The position numbers were made by a program, and so were the translations under genes. 64,000 nucleotides of DNA, taken from contig OU015569.1 of assembly GCA_907165135.1 (NCBI GenBank), positions 10,850,501 through 10,914,500 on the forward strand, written 5' to 3'. Shown here piece after piece: positions 43,826 through 54,840 of this stretch; positions within the stretch are counted from its first letter, which is position 1; each line of letters begins with the position of its first letter. The notes under the pieces are model-generated. The model saw only the letters and a list, made by a program, of their open reading frames with translations. It did not search any database and had not been told where the DNA came from. The stretch comes from Oikopleura dioica. Lineage: Eukaryota > Chordata > Appendicularia > Copelata > Oikopleuridae.

Positions 43826-44954
43826 ATGAGAGTTTTATTGAAACTGTGCGTTCTTGCCTCAGTCATCTCCGCCTCCGAGTGGCAAAAGTACTGCGTGGAT
43901 ACAGTCTGCAATCGCTGCAGGTCGTACCTCGTCCGAACCATGGATGGTAAGCAAAAACTCACACTTGCTCTATTTATTCCAAATTCTATTCAGAAAACGC
44001 AAAGCACTACAGACGATGCTTGGCAATCACAATCAATCCCGAGTGCTGCCAGTTCGAGACCAATCTCCATTTCAACGTATTCCCGGTAAATATCGTAGCA
44101 GCACGTACTAACATTCGAATCAATAGAACCTGCGCGTGTTTCCGGTGAGACTTCTTTTCACTTTCAACAAAAAAAAAAAACTGAGTCGGGCGCACAAAAA
44201 TTTTTATTGAAGCAAAAAAAAATATTGATTACAGCACATTTTAGGCTTCATATTTTGGCAAAACCTCGCCCTAACCCTAACCCTAAGCTTGTCAAAATAT
44301 GAGGCCTGCGGTGAAATATTAAACTTACTTTCTCTTAGTAATACTGTTTAATTACAGGTTACGAATCCCGCTTGTCGCGATGAAGAACCAGACTCAAAGC
44401 TCAAACTCTCGAAAATGACGCAAAGCGAGAACTGCACCGAACATACACTTACCTTGAAGCCGAATGAGACCGATTCGGAGTCAAACCAGTTGGACGACTT
44501 TTTGAAGGACTTCGACGAAGAAGTAAAGAACTCAACAAAGTTCCAAGAAGAGTTGAACAAGATCCAGCAGCAAAAGTACGGAATCACCATCAACAGTAAA
44601 AAGTGCGAGATCATACTGAACGAGTACAAGACTTGCAAAGAGATCCGATCCGATCAAACTTACAACAACACCATCCACGGTTAGAGACCTGTCCAGAGAA
44701 TCGTTGTTGGTAAAGTAACTGTATTTTCAGTAAGCAAGTACGTTATCATTTCGCTCTGCTCCTGCGCCTTTGGAATCGCGCTTGTGCACTTCTGGAGATG
44801 GTCAAAATCAGACACAATGCGACGACAAAGCAATTTCGTCGAGCGGCAACGATCACAAGTCCAGAGTCCTCAACTAGCTCATTCCGCAACCCTCACTTCT
44901 GTTGATGTTCGATTCTCTCCTTCAGAAAAAGATTCACTTACCAAGCATGTATGA
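43826..44954 (+). CDS. Type I membrane protein with Cys-rich ectodomain
   Basis: Five exons (43826-43946, 43994-44085, 44127-44144, 44358-44679, 44731-44954) close in frame to 258 aa. A signal peptide (MRVLLKLCVLASVISA) precedes an ectodomain with about ten Cys (YCVDTVCNRC, INPECCQ, NCTEH). A membrane helix (YVIISLCSCAFGIALVHFW) and a basic Ser/Gln-rich tail follow. Exon 3 is an 18-nt micro-exon (NLRVFP) whose ends resemble those of exon 2 (FNVFP); skipping it keeps the frame, so it may be alternative. Family not recognised; receptor-like. Confidence 0.68.
44242..44306. repeat. Intronic palindrome with (CCCTAA)3 in the loop
   Basis: TAGGCTTCATATTTTGGCAA and TTGTCAAAATATGAGGCCTG are inverted arms. 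Between them lies GCCCTAACCCTAACCCTAAG. Located in the intron after the 18-nt micro-exon. Confidence 0.78.
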
Positions 44955-45272
44955 CGCCAAAAATGAAAGAAAAAGAAAGAAGAAACGAATATAAAGATAA
45001 AAAACACTCTGCTTCATGTAAATAAATATTCCCACTGAAATTTTTCTTCTATCGTCTTTTTATGTGCCAAACTGCAGAGAACATCAACGAAAATTTTCAA
45101 GTACCAAAATGATTGAATATACGGTATATTATATACCCGCTTTTTCAAAATATACGGCATTTTTGAGGGCGAGACTAATGCTGAGTTTCTGGCTCAAATA
45201 AGATTATTATCGGTGCGACTTGAATTGAAAGTGTTAATTTAAAGAGAAATCTCTTCATTTTGAAGATCAATA

Positions 45273-46532
45273 ATGGAGAGTCGAGAAATTAAACCGTAGA
45301 TAAATGGTTATTATTGAGATATTAAATATGTGATATTAGAGATGCTGCTACCATCGTTAAGCTCGAAATCGTTTCTGAGCAAGAAGAGTGTCCAACCACT
45401 CAAGGAATGAATTTAGAACAGAAGATGGCTATTTCTTCAGTAAGTTAACAATTTTACTTTTCGAACGATTTGATTTTAGTTTTTACTCGATGAGAGTAAC
45501 CGCGAAAAGCATACGACGGAGAAAAAACAGGAAGAACTCAGTGAAGGAGATCCTCAGAAGATCCTACTTGAGTGTGAAACAGTACTAAAGTTGACTATCT
45601 TTTTAGTGATAATTTGTCTTAGTTGAGAAAGACTGTCGATGCAAAGAATGCCGAGCTCCGGAGCAATGAAAATCAGCTTCTTGAACTCAAAGTTTTTTTT
45701 TGTCGTCAAATAATTATCCTATTTGAGAATTCTTTTCAGGGTCAAACCGTAGCGCTGAAGGCACACATCGCCAAACTCGAAGAGGACAAAAAAGTTCTTG
45801 AGGAAAATTGTTCTGATAATTCGGTAAACTAACAAATTTAATTTCAAAAGTTTGGATTATCATTCCTAGTTGAGCAAAATGATTCTGGGCACTCTCCAGC
45901 CAATAATAAAAGAGTTAGAATGCAAGGTCAAGCGTGTTCTGGCGATTTCTGGTAAGTATCGTGAAGAAAACAAAGAGCTGAGGGAAGAACTTGCACAAGA
46001 TACCACGAAGGCGGAAATGAAAAAGATGAAAAAGATGTTCCAAACAAAGATTAAGCATCTTAACGAACGGCTCGAGGAGGAAATGCATGCACGACAGTCC
46101 GCGGTCGAGGCGCAAAAGAAACTGCAGGCGGAGATGGACATAGAGTTACAAAAGTCGAAAGAAGGCAAATTCCGCCTCAGGAAAATCGCTCAGCAAAATG
46201 TCCTTGCGCTCAAGAAGCAGCTCGACAAAGAGAAAGCCAAAGCTGGTGATATCACGATTTCTTCATCTGTCACCATGGTCGCAGACTCTAACCAACTGGA
46301 CCGGCTAGCTGTGCCCAGAAAACGTAAGCGCTTGTTCAATAAAAGTTATATTTGTGAAGATTCGTGACTATGTTATGATATTTATTCACTCGTGCAAAAA
46401 ACATTCCGCAACTGCTTATTTAAGGACCGTTAGAAGTTCTCTCCACGAACGAAAGCAAGAAGAGTAAGTGCACTGAGGTAAGCTTTATTTATATATTCAT
46501 ATAATAAAATCTAGGATGGAGCCACCAGATAG
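45273..46532 (+). CDS. Coiled-coil protein
   Basis: Eight exons (45273-45295, 45340-45439, 45480-45581, 45623-45691, 45740-45823, 45870-46323, 46425-46477, 46515-46532) close in frame to 300 aa. From about residue 45 it is a nearly continuous heptad coiled coil rich in Lys, Glu, Leu and Gln (ALKAHIAKLEEDKK, LNERLEEEMHARQSAVEAQKKLQAEM). The C-terminus is basic (VPRKRP) and could be a nuclear localisation signal. Exon 1 is short, and its phase fits the start MESREIKP. Family not recognised. Confidence 0.7.
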
Positions 46533-46815
46533 ATTTCTTCTTGTTTTCAATTAAGTTCAATTATATTTGTCTTCTTTTCTAAAATTGAAATACAAAAACA
46601 ACCACAATTTACTTCAGTAAACGTTGATCTTTGACCAATTTTTTAGACTTTAGCAGTTAGGGTTTAGATTAATGAATTGCAAGTTTAAAAATTTCATTCA
46701 CGCTGCATTTTTTCGAGTACTTTGACAAGCCCCGCGGGTTCGAGAGTGCCGTTCTAATTCTTCCTTCGCGTAACTTCTGGTTACGTTGAAAACATTCAAG
46801 AGAAAACAATTTTCA

Positions 46816-49018
46816 ATGAAATTGATCAAGTCGCTTTTAGTGGCTCGGCTCGCCGCAGACTCTTGCTCGGACGTAATCAGCAATTGCGCAGATTTGCTGC
46901 AGAGAGCCGACGAGGATCAGAAAGAAATTCTATGCTCCGTTTCCTGTCAACAATCCTGCGCTAGATGCGGTACAGAAACGATCGGCATTGACCCGACGCT
47001 GACGAAATGCCAGGCCAATGCACAGACTGACAAAAACGTCAAATGCACTGAAAGTGGATTATTCGAAAAGACGCAGTGCTCGGTGCTCAATAGCGTCATG
47101 CAAATTCACATCTGTAGATGCGTTGACGAAATCTCCGGAGAAGATATTCCCCTTACCGAAAAGCCCGTTATTGGTTTGTTATAATCACAAATACTGAAAT
47201 ACTGAAATACAATCTTAGGTGAGGCGAAAATGGATTGTGGTAAGGTGGAAGATAAAGAAGAAGACCTCGAAAGTTTTGGTTAAAAAAAAGAGCCCAAAGA
47301 GTATTTTTTCAATCTGCGATAAGCCATTTCAACCATAAAAAAGCGAATACATAGAACCGGAAGAAAATATCATCCCACGTCTTTACAAGCCTTCTCAAGT
47401 CTACAGCTCGACAAGCATCCGCCCCTGCGAGAAAGAACTTGCGCTAATCGGAAAAGACGGTTTTAAACCATCTTGCTCAAATGATGGAAAATTTAAAGCG
47501 ATGCAGTGCATGAATACAAGGAACTGTTTTCTATTTCATTTTTTATTTCTTAAATTTTTAAAAACAGTGCTGAAGTTGCTTCTGCGTAGACAAAAAGACA
47601 GGAGTTGAAATAGATGGCTCAAGAGGCTCTTTTCCAACCTGTGATGACTCAGATGATTCCGAAGACTCTGAAGATGAAATGGAGCAGCAGCCAGCTGTCA
47701 CTCCAAAGAACTGCCTTCGAATAAAAGAAGAAGCACTTGTCTTCAATAAAAAAGTGTCGGATGCTGGACCATTTGCCTCGTCCTTCGCTGATCTAAAATT
47801 TGTCCCAAGCTGCAACGGGGATGGATCGTACAAAGCTCTCCAGTGTGATGAAAAAGCAAAGAGCTGTTGGTGTGCGGATGCGATGGGCGTAGAAGTCCAC
47901 GGAACGAGAAAGGCAACAGGAGGTGTTTTTAAATCTGCCCCTCCAGATTGTTCCGCACAAGCGCAAGTCATGAAAGAGTTCGTCAATACTCCGCCTTGTG
48001 AGAGGATCAAGAGCCAGGGAATGCAACAGAATCTTGCCTGCGACAGAAAGGGTTACTTTGAAGAAGTACAGGTCCGAACCGATGAGAGCGGCAATGAAGT
48101 CAAATACTGTGTCGATCCTGAAACTGGTTATCCAAGAGTAAGTCACCAAAAGTAAATTCATGAGTTCATTCATCTTTCAAAAGGAAAATTACAATTTTAA
48201 CTTGGCAACGCGAGAATGTCTTTATCGACCGCCAAAAGCAGCTGTTGGTCCAACAAGAAGTCCTGCCGAGTTTATGGCCATGCTAGGGATTGAAGACGAT
48301 TCAAGCTTTGCCCAGACGGCTTCAGAAGCTCCAGCGGCTCCAGCGGCTGTAGCATCGCCAATGGACAATCTTCGACAACAACTTTTGTCGAAATACGGAT
48401 TGGACGGTGGTGCTTCAGGCGTAGCAGCATCTGGAGCAACCAATACTCAAGATATGATCCGTAATTTGGTGATGCAAAAACTCACCGGAGGAAGCGCTGG
48501 AAGTGACGCAGGTTCAAGTCCTCTTGCCGGACTTGCGCAACAAATGCTCGCACAGTCGAGTGGCGGAGCTTCTTCCGGTGGATCGTCGATTCAACAGATG
48601 CTTGCGCAGAAAATACTTGGAAACCAAGCACAGGAAGCTTCGCAGCCACAGATGATGGGTGGCATGACGGCGGATAATGTTCAGGGAATGTATCGAAAAC
48701 TACTGATGCAGAAGCTCGCTGGGGAAAACTCTGCGGTAAGTTGGATAATTTTTTATCAAGAACTTAAAAAGGGTCTTTCACAAATAGGCGCCAAATGACT
48801 TGGCAAACCAAGTGGCTCAGTACAGTGCTCAAGCTGGCACAAGTGGTCTTCTATCCAACCCTCTTTACCAGCAACTGTTGAACAAAGATGTGCGACTCAG
48901 TCAACTCGCCCAAGCATTTAATCCTTCTCAAACTGGTTCTTCGGTGGCCGACTTGCTCAGTCCCGAACAAAACGCGAAGGCTAAGCAAATGATGCAACTC
49001 ATCAACCAGCTCGGTTAA
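46816..49018 (+). CDS. Secreted multidomain protein with thyroglobulin type-1 repeats
   Basis: Exons 46816-47173, 47219-~47279, 47344-47520, 47576-48137, 48184-48735 and 48788-49018; about 646 aa. After a weak signal peptide (MKLIKSLLVARLAADS) comes a Cys-rich N-terminal domain. Two thyroglobulin type-1 repeats follow, one with MQC...CFCVD (W to F) and one classical (KALQC, CWCADAMG); a third degenerate unit (CERIKSQ...YCVDPETGY) comes next. The last 270 residues are Gln/Ala/Gly/Met-rich helices (QMLAQKILG, MQKLAGE) like a self-assembling matrix domain. Such repeats often inhibit cysteine proteases. Intron 2 fits no GT-AG join, and intron 3 (47521-47575) is GA-AG. Confidence 0.8.
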
Positions 49019-49731
49019 CGCCGAAACGCAGGGCGACCAATTAATTGGTACAAGGCCCTTTAATGCCTCATAACTCAACTTTTACTTAACGCTAGAAAAA
49101 AATGAACCCCCACTTATGGAGCTACTTTTTATCGAGGAATTCGATTCCGGTGTCAAAAAAATTTTTTTTTTGAAAATTTTTGATTTTAGCTATTGAACGA
49201 AATTTTGAACTCGGATACTTTTTAAGTCTTTGAACAATAAATCGCCATTACGTCGTCATTCGACACATTTGGAAATACGCATATTTACTCATATTTATGT
49301 TATGATATGGATATAATATGGGGATGAAATTGAAGCTAAGCGTCTGAGAATTATTTATCTCTATCATTTATTCAGTAGACGTATCAGCTTCATGGTTAAA
49401 AAGGGGTAAAAGGGGCATACCAATTAATTGGTACGATCTGCGTTCAACCTTGAAAAAAATTTTATGCGTTCCGGCGTTAAATCGCTCTTTTTTCTTTTTC
49501 GCCGAATTTATTCAATAAATATACAAATTGACACGAACTACAGATCGTTTCTAATTGATTCTACTGGTATTTGCAGTAATTTCTTTGTACGTCGGCAGCT
49601 CAATAAATCAAAAGTGATATTTGCGCGGCTCTTGTCTTTCTCCATGGAAATGAATAGTTTATGGTCCCACGCGACAGATTCAGATTTTCGAAAAGAATCT
49701 TTCATTATTTCGCTTTTGACCATTTTGGATT
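49019..49731. other. Intergenic region with palindromic motifs
   Basis: CCAATTAATTGGTA occurs at about 49038 and again near 49425, in sequence that is loosely inverted around 49026-49443 (GCAGGGCG... and ...CGATCTGC). It may be an old fold-back element. No gene seen. Confidence 0.4.
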
Positions 49732-50457
49732 ATGAGCGCAGCGGTTAAATCGACATTCGAGGCATTCGCTCTCCAAGTATGTATTTTCCTCCTTGATTTC
49801 AAGAGAAAGAAATTGCAAATTTGTCATTTTAGGGAACAACTGCCACTCAGGCCAAGAGCGCAAATGAGATCAACAATAAGAACTTTTCGAAATTGTGCAA
49901 AGATTGCAAAGTGATTGGGCAAAAATGCACGTCCACCGATGTCGATATTGTCTTCAGCAAAGTCAAGTTTGTGCTTTCCTTTAAATTCTATCCCTCGAAT
50001 AACCGACTTCAGGACCAAGGGAGCGCAGAAAATGACTTTCGATCAGTTCTGCCAAGCTTTGAAAGAGCTCTCACCGAAAAGATTTCCAAAGAAAACGAAA
50101 GAGGAAGCCGAGGAGGCAATCTTCAAGCTTGTTGAGGATAAAACACCTGGCACGAATGCTACCACTGTATGTTCTTATTAATAGCGTTGTTCTAATAAGG
50201 CACTAGAAAACAACAAACACAAAGAACGTTGACCGAATGACTGACGCGTCAAAGTACACTGGAGCCCATAAAGCTCGATTTGACGCTGAGACAGGAAACG
50301 GTTAAAATGAGTATCAATGGGTATCTTCCTGAATAGGCACATTTTAAATCGATTAATAGGCAAAGGAAAAGGGATTGAAGGACGAAAAGACATCGACAAA
50401 AACACGGGCTACGTTGGTGCCTACAAGGGCGATGGAACCTATGACAAAACACATTAA
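49732..50457 (+). CDS. TPPP: Tubulin polymerization-promoting protein (p25-alpha)
   Basis: Five exons (49732-49776, 49833-49966, 50013-50166, 50207-50300, 50360-50457) close in frame to 174 aa. The p25-alpha core spans the whole protein: FEAFAL start, [32 protein letters not shown]. The family C-terminus follows: [19 protein letters not shown], then GKGKGIEGR, ending [13 protein letters not shown]. It binds and bundles microtubules, notably in cilia and neurites. The long N-terminal extension of vertebrate TPPP1 is absent, as in TPPP2/3 and invertebrate forms. Confidence 0.95.
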
Positions 50458-50690
50458 TTTCTCGAGATCTCTTCTTCTGATTTTTCTACCACTCAATATA
50501 TATTTTCTTTAGTTATAAAATAAAAGCAAAGTTTAAAACATCTGTCTGTTTAGTTTTCCCAGGAAGTCACATTTTCAAATGTCAGAGGAGAAAGGCTCAA
50601 AAGTCAAACTAAATCGAGCTCTGAAGCAAATCTGAACCAATACACTAAAATCAGTTTTTGAGAAGAACAGTATCAGAAAATTTTGCAGTC

Positions 50691-50956
50691 ATGCCACGAA
50701 TGATGGCCATGTCCAAGGGTGTCTCAACCATGATCCATAACAGATCAAAAGATAGGAAACATATTGCGACTCGCAATAGAGACCCCAGTACATGGGTTGA
50801 TGATTTAATCAACTGTAAGTAATGCAATAAGGTCTTTATCAAATTGCTTAACGAAGTTTAGTTTTTCTTGAAAATCCAGATCTGCCTCCAGATGTCCCGT
50901 ACGTTTACCCATCGAAAAGGAATTCAGAGCTCTCCACGACATTGTCTGAATCATAA
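50691..50956 (+). CDS. Small basic protein
   Basis: Two exons (50691-50814, 50862-50956) with GTAAGT donor and TTTAG acceptor close in frame to 72 aa. The N-terminal part is Met/Arg/Lys-rich (MPRMMAMSKG, RSKDRKH). Then WVDDLINFFLENPDLPPDVPYVYP reads like a short helix and proline-rich tail, ending SELSTTLSES. It is 230 bp after TPPP on the same strand, so co-transcription is possible. Family not recognised. Confidence 0.55.
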
Positions 50957-51432
50957 CTTGAATAAACGTGTCTGTTTTTGAATCGAGAAGTGTTAAGGAT
51001 TTCAATTAGCCGCAGTCCTTTTGTACAAAGTAAGCCAACCTCGGGCTCTTTTGTGCTCCCTTCAGCACACAAAGACGACCCTTCAAAATCAGGCCTTTGA
51101 AAGCCTCCTTTCTTAAATTTGAAGCCAGTTGAGTTGATAATCAAAATCGATCCCACCGAGAGAGCGAAAGAATCGATGGGATTTTCCGTCACTCTCTGCT
51201 TCAGTGATTGATTCTGAGCTACTGATAAAAGCCGCCGGGCATGCCGGCTTGGGATCTTGTTTCCACCCCGCTACTCGAAGCTTTCGAAGTCCGTCAGCCG
51301 TAAAGAGAACCACTTTTACGAGCGTAATAAATACCAGAGACGAAATCAATCATCGCACATATTTTAGAGAAACACAATTCGAGATCGCTATTCAACCATT
51401 TTTTCAGTTTTCCTAAATCTTTTTCTTACAAA

Positions 51433-51444
51433 ATGTTTTTTAGA
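51433..51444 (+). promoter_or_regulatory. Probable trans-splice acceptor of ATP1A
   Basis: TGTTTTTTAG stands 15 bases before the ATG (leader AAGTAGATATTCGAA) with no plausible upstream exon. A T-rich AG this close to a start is typical of spliced-leader addition, which is established for appendicularians. The leader itself is not encoded in this window. Confidence 0.5.
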
Positions 51445-51458
51445 AGTAGATATTCGAA

Positions 51459-54400
51459 ATGGGTAAAGCAAATGAAACAGATGACCTCAAGAAGGAGGTC
51501 GAGATGGACGAGCACCAGATTCCCGTTGAGGAACTGTGCCAACGTCTCGGTACAAACGCTGATTCCGGTTTGACAGCTGATCGTGCGAAAGAGGTAAATT
51601 TAGCATTACTTTTCTTTTTTCTTGTTGTAACTCCTTCTTATTAAGCTTCTTGCGCAAAACGGATACAATGAGCTTACTCCTCCCAAAACTACTCCAGAGT
51701 GGATTAAGTTTTGCCGAAATCTTTTCGGTGGTTTCTCCACTCTTCTCTGGATCGGTTCTATCCTTTGCTTCTTCGCGTACGGAATGGAAATCGCCCGAGG
51801 TGCTGAGAACCCTCAGAAAGATAACCTCTACCTTGGTATCGTCCTCGCCACTGTCGTCATCGTCACTGGTTGCTTCCAGTACTTCCAGGAGTCAAAATCT
51901 TCCAAGATTATGGAATCCTTCGCCAAGATGGTCCCGCCAAAAACTCTGGTTATTCGAGATGGAAAGAGCATGGAAATCGAAGCCCGTAACCTCGTTCTCG
52001 GCGATCTTGTCGAAATCAAGGGTGGTAACCGAGTCCCTGCCGATTTGCGAGTCATCTCCGTCGCCTCGCTCAAGGTTGACAACTCATCGCTCACCGGTGA
52101 GTCCGAACCGCAAACCCGAGATGCCGAAGTCAGCAAAGTCGAAGCTCTTGAAGCCCGAAACATCGCATTCTTCTCCACCAACGCTTTGGAAGGATCCGCC
52201 CGTGGTATTGTCATCCGATGTGGTGACGATACTGTCATGGGTCGAATCGCTGCTCTTGCGTCCAACGTCGATTCTGGTGATACTCCCATCGCTCAAGAAA
52301 TCGAGCATTTCATCCATATCATTACTGGCGTTGCCGTCTTCCTCGGTGTTACTTTCTTCATCCTCTCGCTCTTCCTCGGCTACCAATGGCTCGAAGCCGT
52401 CATTTTCCTCATTGGTATCATTGTCGCTAATGTCCCAGAAGGTCTTCTCGCCACCGTCACTGTGTGCCTCACTCTCACCGCCAAGCGAATGGCAAAGAAG
52501 AACTGCCTCGTCAAGAATCTCGAAGCTGTCGAAACCCTTGGTTCAACTTCCACCATTTGCTCCGACAAAACCGGAACTTTGACCCAGAACAGAATGACCG
52601 TCGCGCATTTGTGGTTTGACAACAAGATCCACGAGGTCGATACTACTGAAAACTCATCTGGAGGCGCCATTGCTTACAAAGACGACCAATCGTGGCGCGC
52701 TCTTGGCCGAATTGCCGCCCTCTGCAACCGAGCTGTTTTCCTTTCCGGGGAAGAATCGAAGCCTATTTCTCAGCGAGACACTGCTGGTGATGCTTCTGAA
52801 TCCGCTCTGCTCAAGTGCTGCGAGAAATCGATGGGCAACGTCGAAGCCATCCGAGCCCAGAACCCAAAGAAGGCCGAAATTCCCTTCAACTCAACAAATA
52901 AGTGGCAGCTTTCTGTCCACGAAGTCGACGGTGCTAACCTCCTTGTCATGAAGGGAGCTCCAGAACGAATTGTCGCCCGATGCAGTAAGATCCTCGTCAA
53001 CGGCGTCGAACAGCCTAAACCTGACGACTTCCAAACAACATTCGAAAACGCCAATGCTCATCTTGGAGGAATGGGAGAACGAGTTCTCGGCTTCGCTCAT
53101 CTTCCTCTTGACCCAGTCGCCTTCCCTCTCGGATTCGAGTTTGATACCGACGAAATGAACTTCCCCAGCGAAGATCTTGTCTTTGTCGGTCTCATGGCTA
53201 TGATTGATCCACCTCGAGCTGCAGTTCCAGATGCTGTTGCCAAGTGCCGATCCGCCGGTATCAAAGTCATTATGGTCACTGGTGATCATCCCGTCACTGC
53301 TGCCGCTATCGCTCGACAAGTCGGCATCATTTCCGACGGTTCAAAGACCGTCGACGAAATCGCCAAGGAACGAGGCATCGCCAAATCTGAAGTCGATCCC
53401 AAGGACGCTCGAGCTGCTGTCATCACTGGCGCTGAACTTCGAGAACTTGACGACAGCGACCTCGACGAAATCTTGCGAAATCACCCCGAGATCGTCTTCG
53501 CCAGAACATCGCCCCAGCAGAAACTTATTATTGTCGATGGATGTCAGCGAGCTGGTCAGGTTGTTGCTGTCACCGGTGATGGTGTCAACGACTCTCCTGC
53601 TCTCAAGAAGGCCGACATTGGTGTTGCTATGGGTATTGCTGGTTCTGATGTCTCTAAACAGGCTGCTGATATGATCTTGCTCGATGATAACTTCGCTTCC
53701 ATCGTCACTGGTGTTGAGGAAGGCCGATTGATCTTCGACAACTTGAAGAAATCTATTGCCTACACGTTGACTTCCAATATTCCCGAAATCTCTCCATTCT
53801 TGATCTTCATCCTTTTCTCCATTCCTCTCCCACTCGGAACAGTCACTATTCTCTGCATCGATTTGGGTACCGATCTCCTTCCAGCCATCTCCCTCGCTTA
53901 TGAAACCGCCGAATCCGACATCATGAAGCGTGATCCACGAAACAAGTTCACCGACAAACTCGTTAACGAGCGACTGATCTCCATGGCTTACGGTCAAATT
54001 GGTATGATCCAGGCTCTTGCCGGCTTCGTGTGCTACTTTTTCATCATGCTTGACCATGGATTCTTCCCAGGCGATCTTCTCGGTCTTCGAGCATTCTGGG
54101 ACGATGCTGATTACCACACCATCACCGATTCATACGGACAACAGTGGGCTTATTCCCAGCGAAAGATCGTCGAGTTCACTTGCCATACTATGTTCTTCAC
54201 TGCTATTGTCATCGTCCAGTGGGCCGATGTGATCATCTGCAAGACTAGACGATTGTCGATTGTTGAGCAAGGCATGAACAACAAGGTTCTTATCGCCGGT
54301 CTCTTTGAAGAAACTCTTCTTGGTAAGAACCTCCTGTTTTATTTTAGATTAAACGCTGTCCTATTTTAGCCGCTCTCTTGGCTTACTGCCCTGGAACTGA

Positions 54401-54548
54401 CGCCATGTTGCGTATGTTCCCCGTCGAGTGGTATTGCTGGCTTGTGCCCATGCCCTTCTCGCTCATCATCTTCGTCTACGACGAAATCCGACGATACCTT
54501 CTCCGAAAGTCACCCGGCGGATGGGTCGAGCTCGAGACCTATTATTAA
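51459..54548 (+). CDS. ATP1A: Na+/K+-transporting ATPase alpha subunit
   Basis: Three exons (51459-51593, 51646-54322, 54370-54548) close in frame to 996 aa; exon 2 is a single 2.7-kb block. P-type motifs appear in order: LTGESEPQ (actuator), [13 protein letters not shown] (TM4 ion site), CSDKTGTLT with phosphorylated Asp352, [24 protein letters not shown]. The alpha C-terminus WVELETYY is present (pair of Tyr as in animals). With the beta subunit it exports 3 Na+ and imports 2 K+ at the plasma membrane. In the first ouabain loop ([16 protein letters not shown]) the site equivalent to mammalian Gln111 appears to be Glu, while Asn122 is kept. Strong C-ending codon bias fits high expression. 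Poly(A) signal at 54723-54728. Confidence 0.98.
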
Positions 54549-54840
54549 ACTCTCGTTTTCTCGTTTAGAAAATCTTTTGCTGTACATAGAATTTTATGAC
54601 ATGTTCCTTTTTCGTTTAACTTAATTTCAACTTTATCTTGCTCCAATCTTGCTAAATTGGGGGCGCAGTTTCCAAAGCTTCTTTATGAGATAAAAAAGCT
54701 ACACTGTAAACGGGGGCACAATAATAAATTTATTTCGGCACCGTGGGAACTTACCAAATTTGGGCGAAAAACGTAGCCACTTTTTACCTTCAATAAACTC
54801 GTCTCCAAGCATTAAATTTTTTGTTTTTGTTTTCTTGCAG

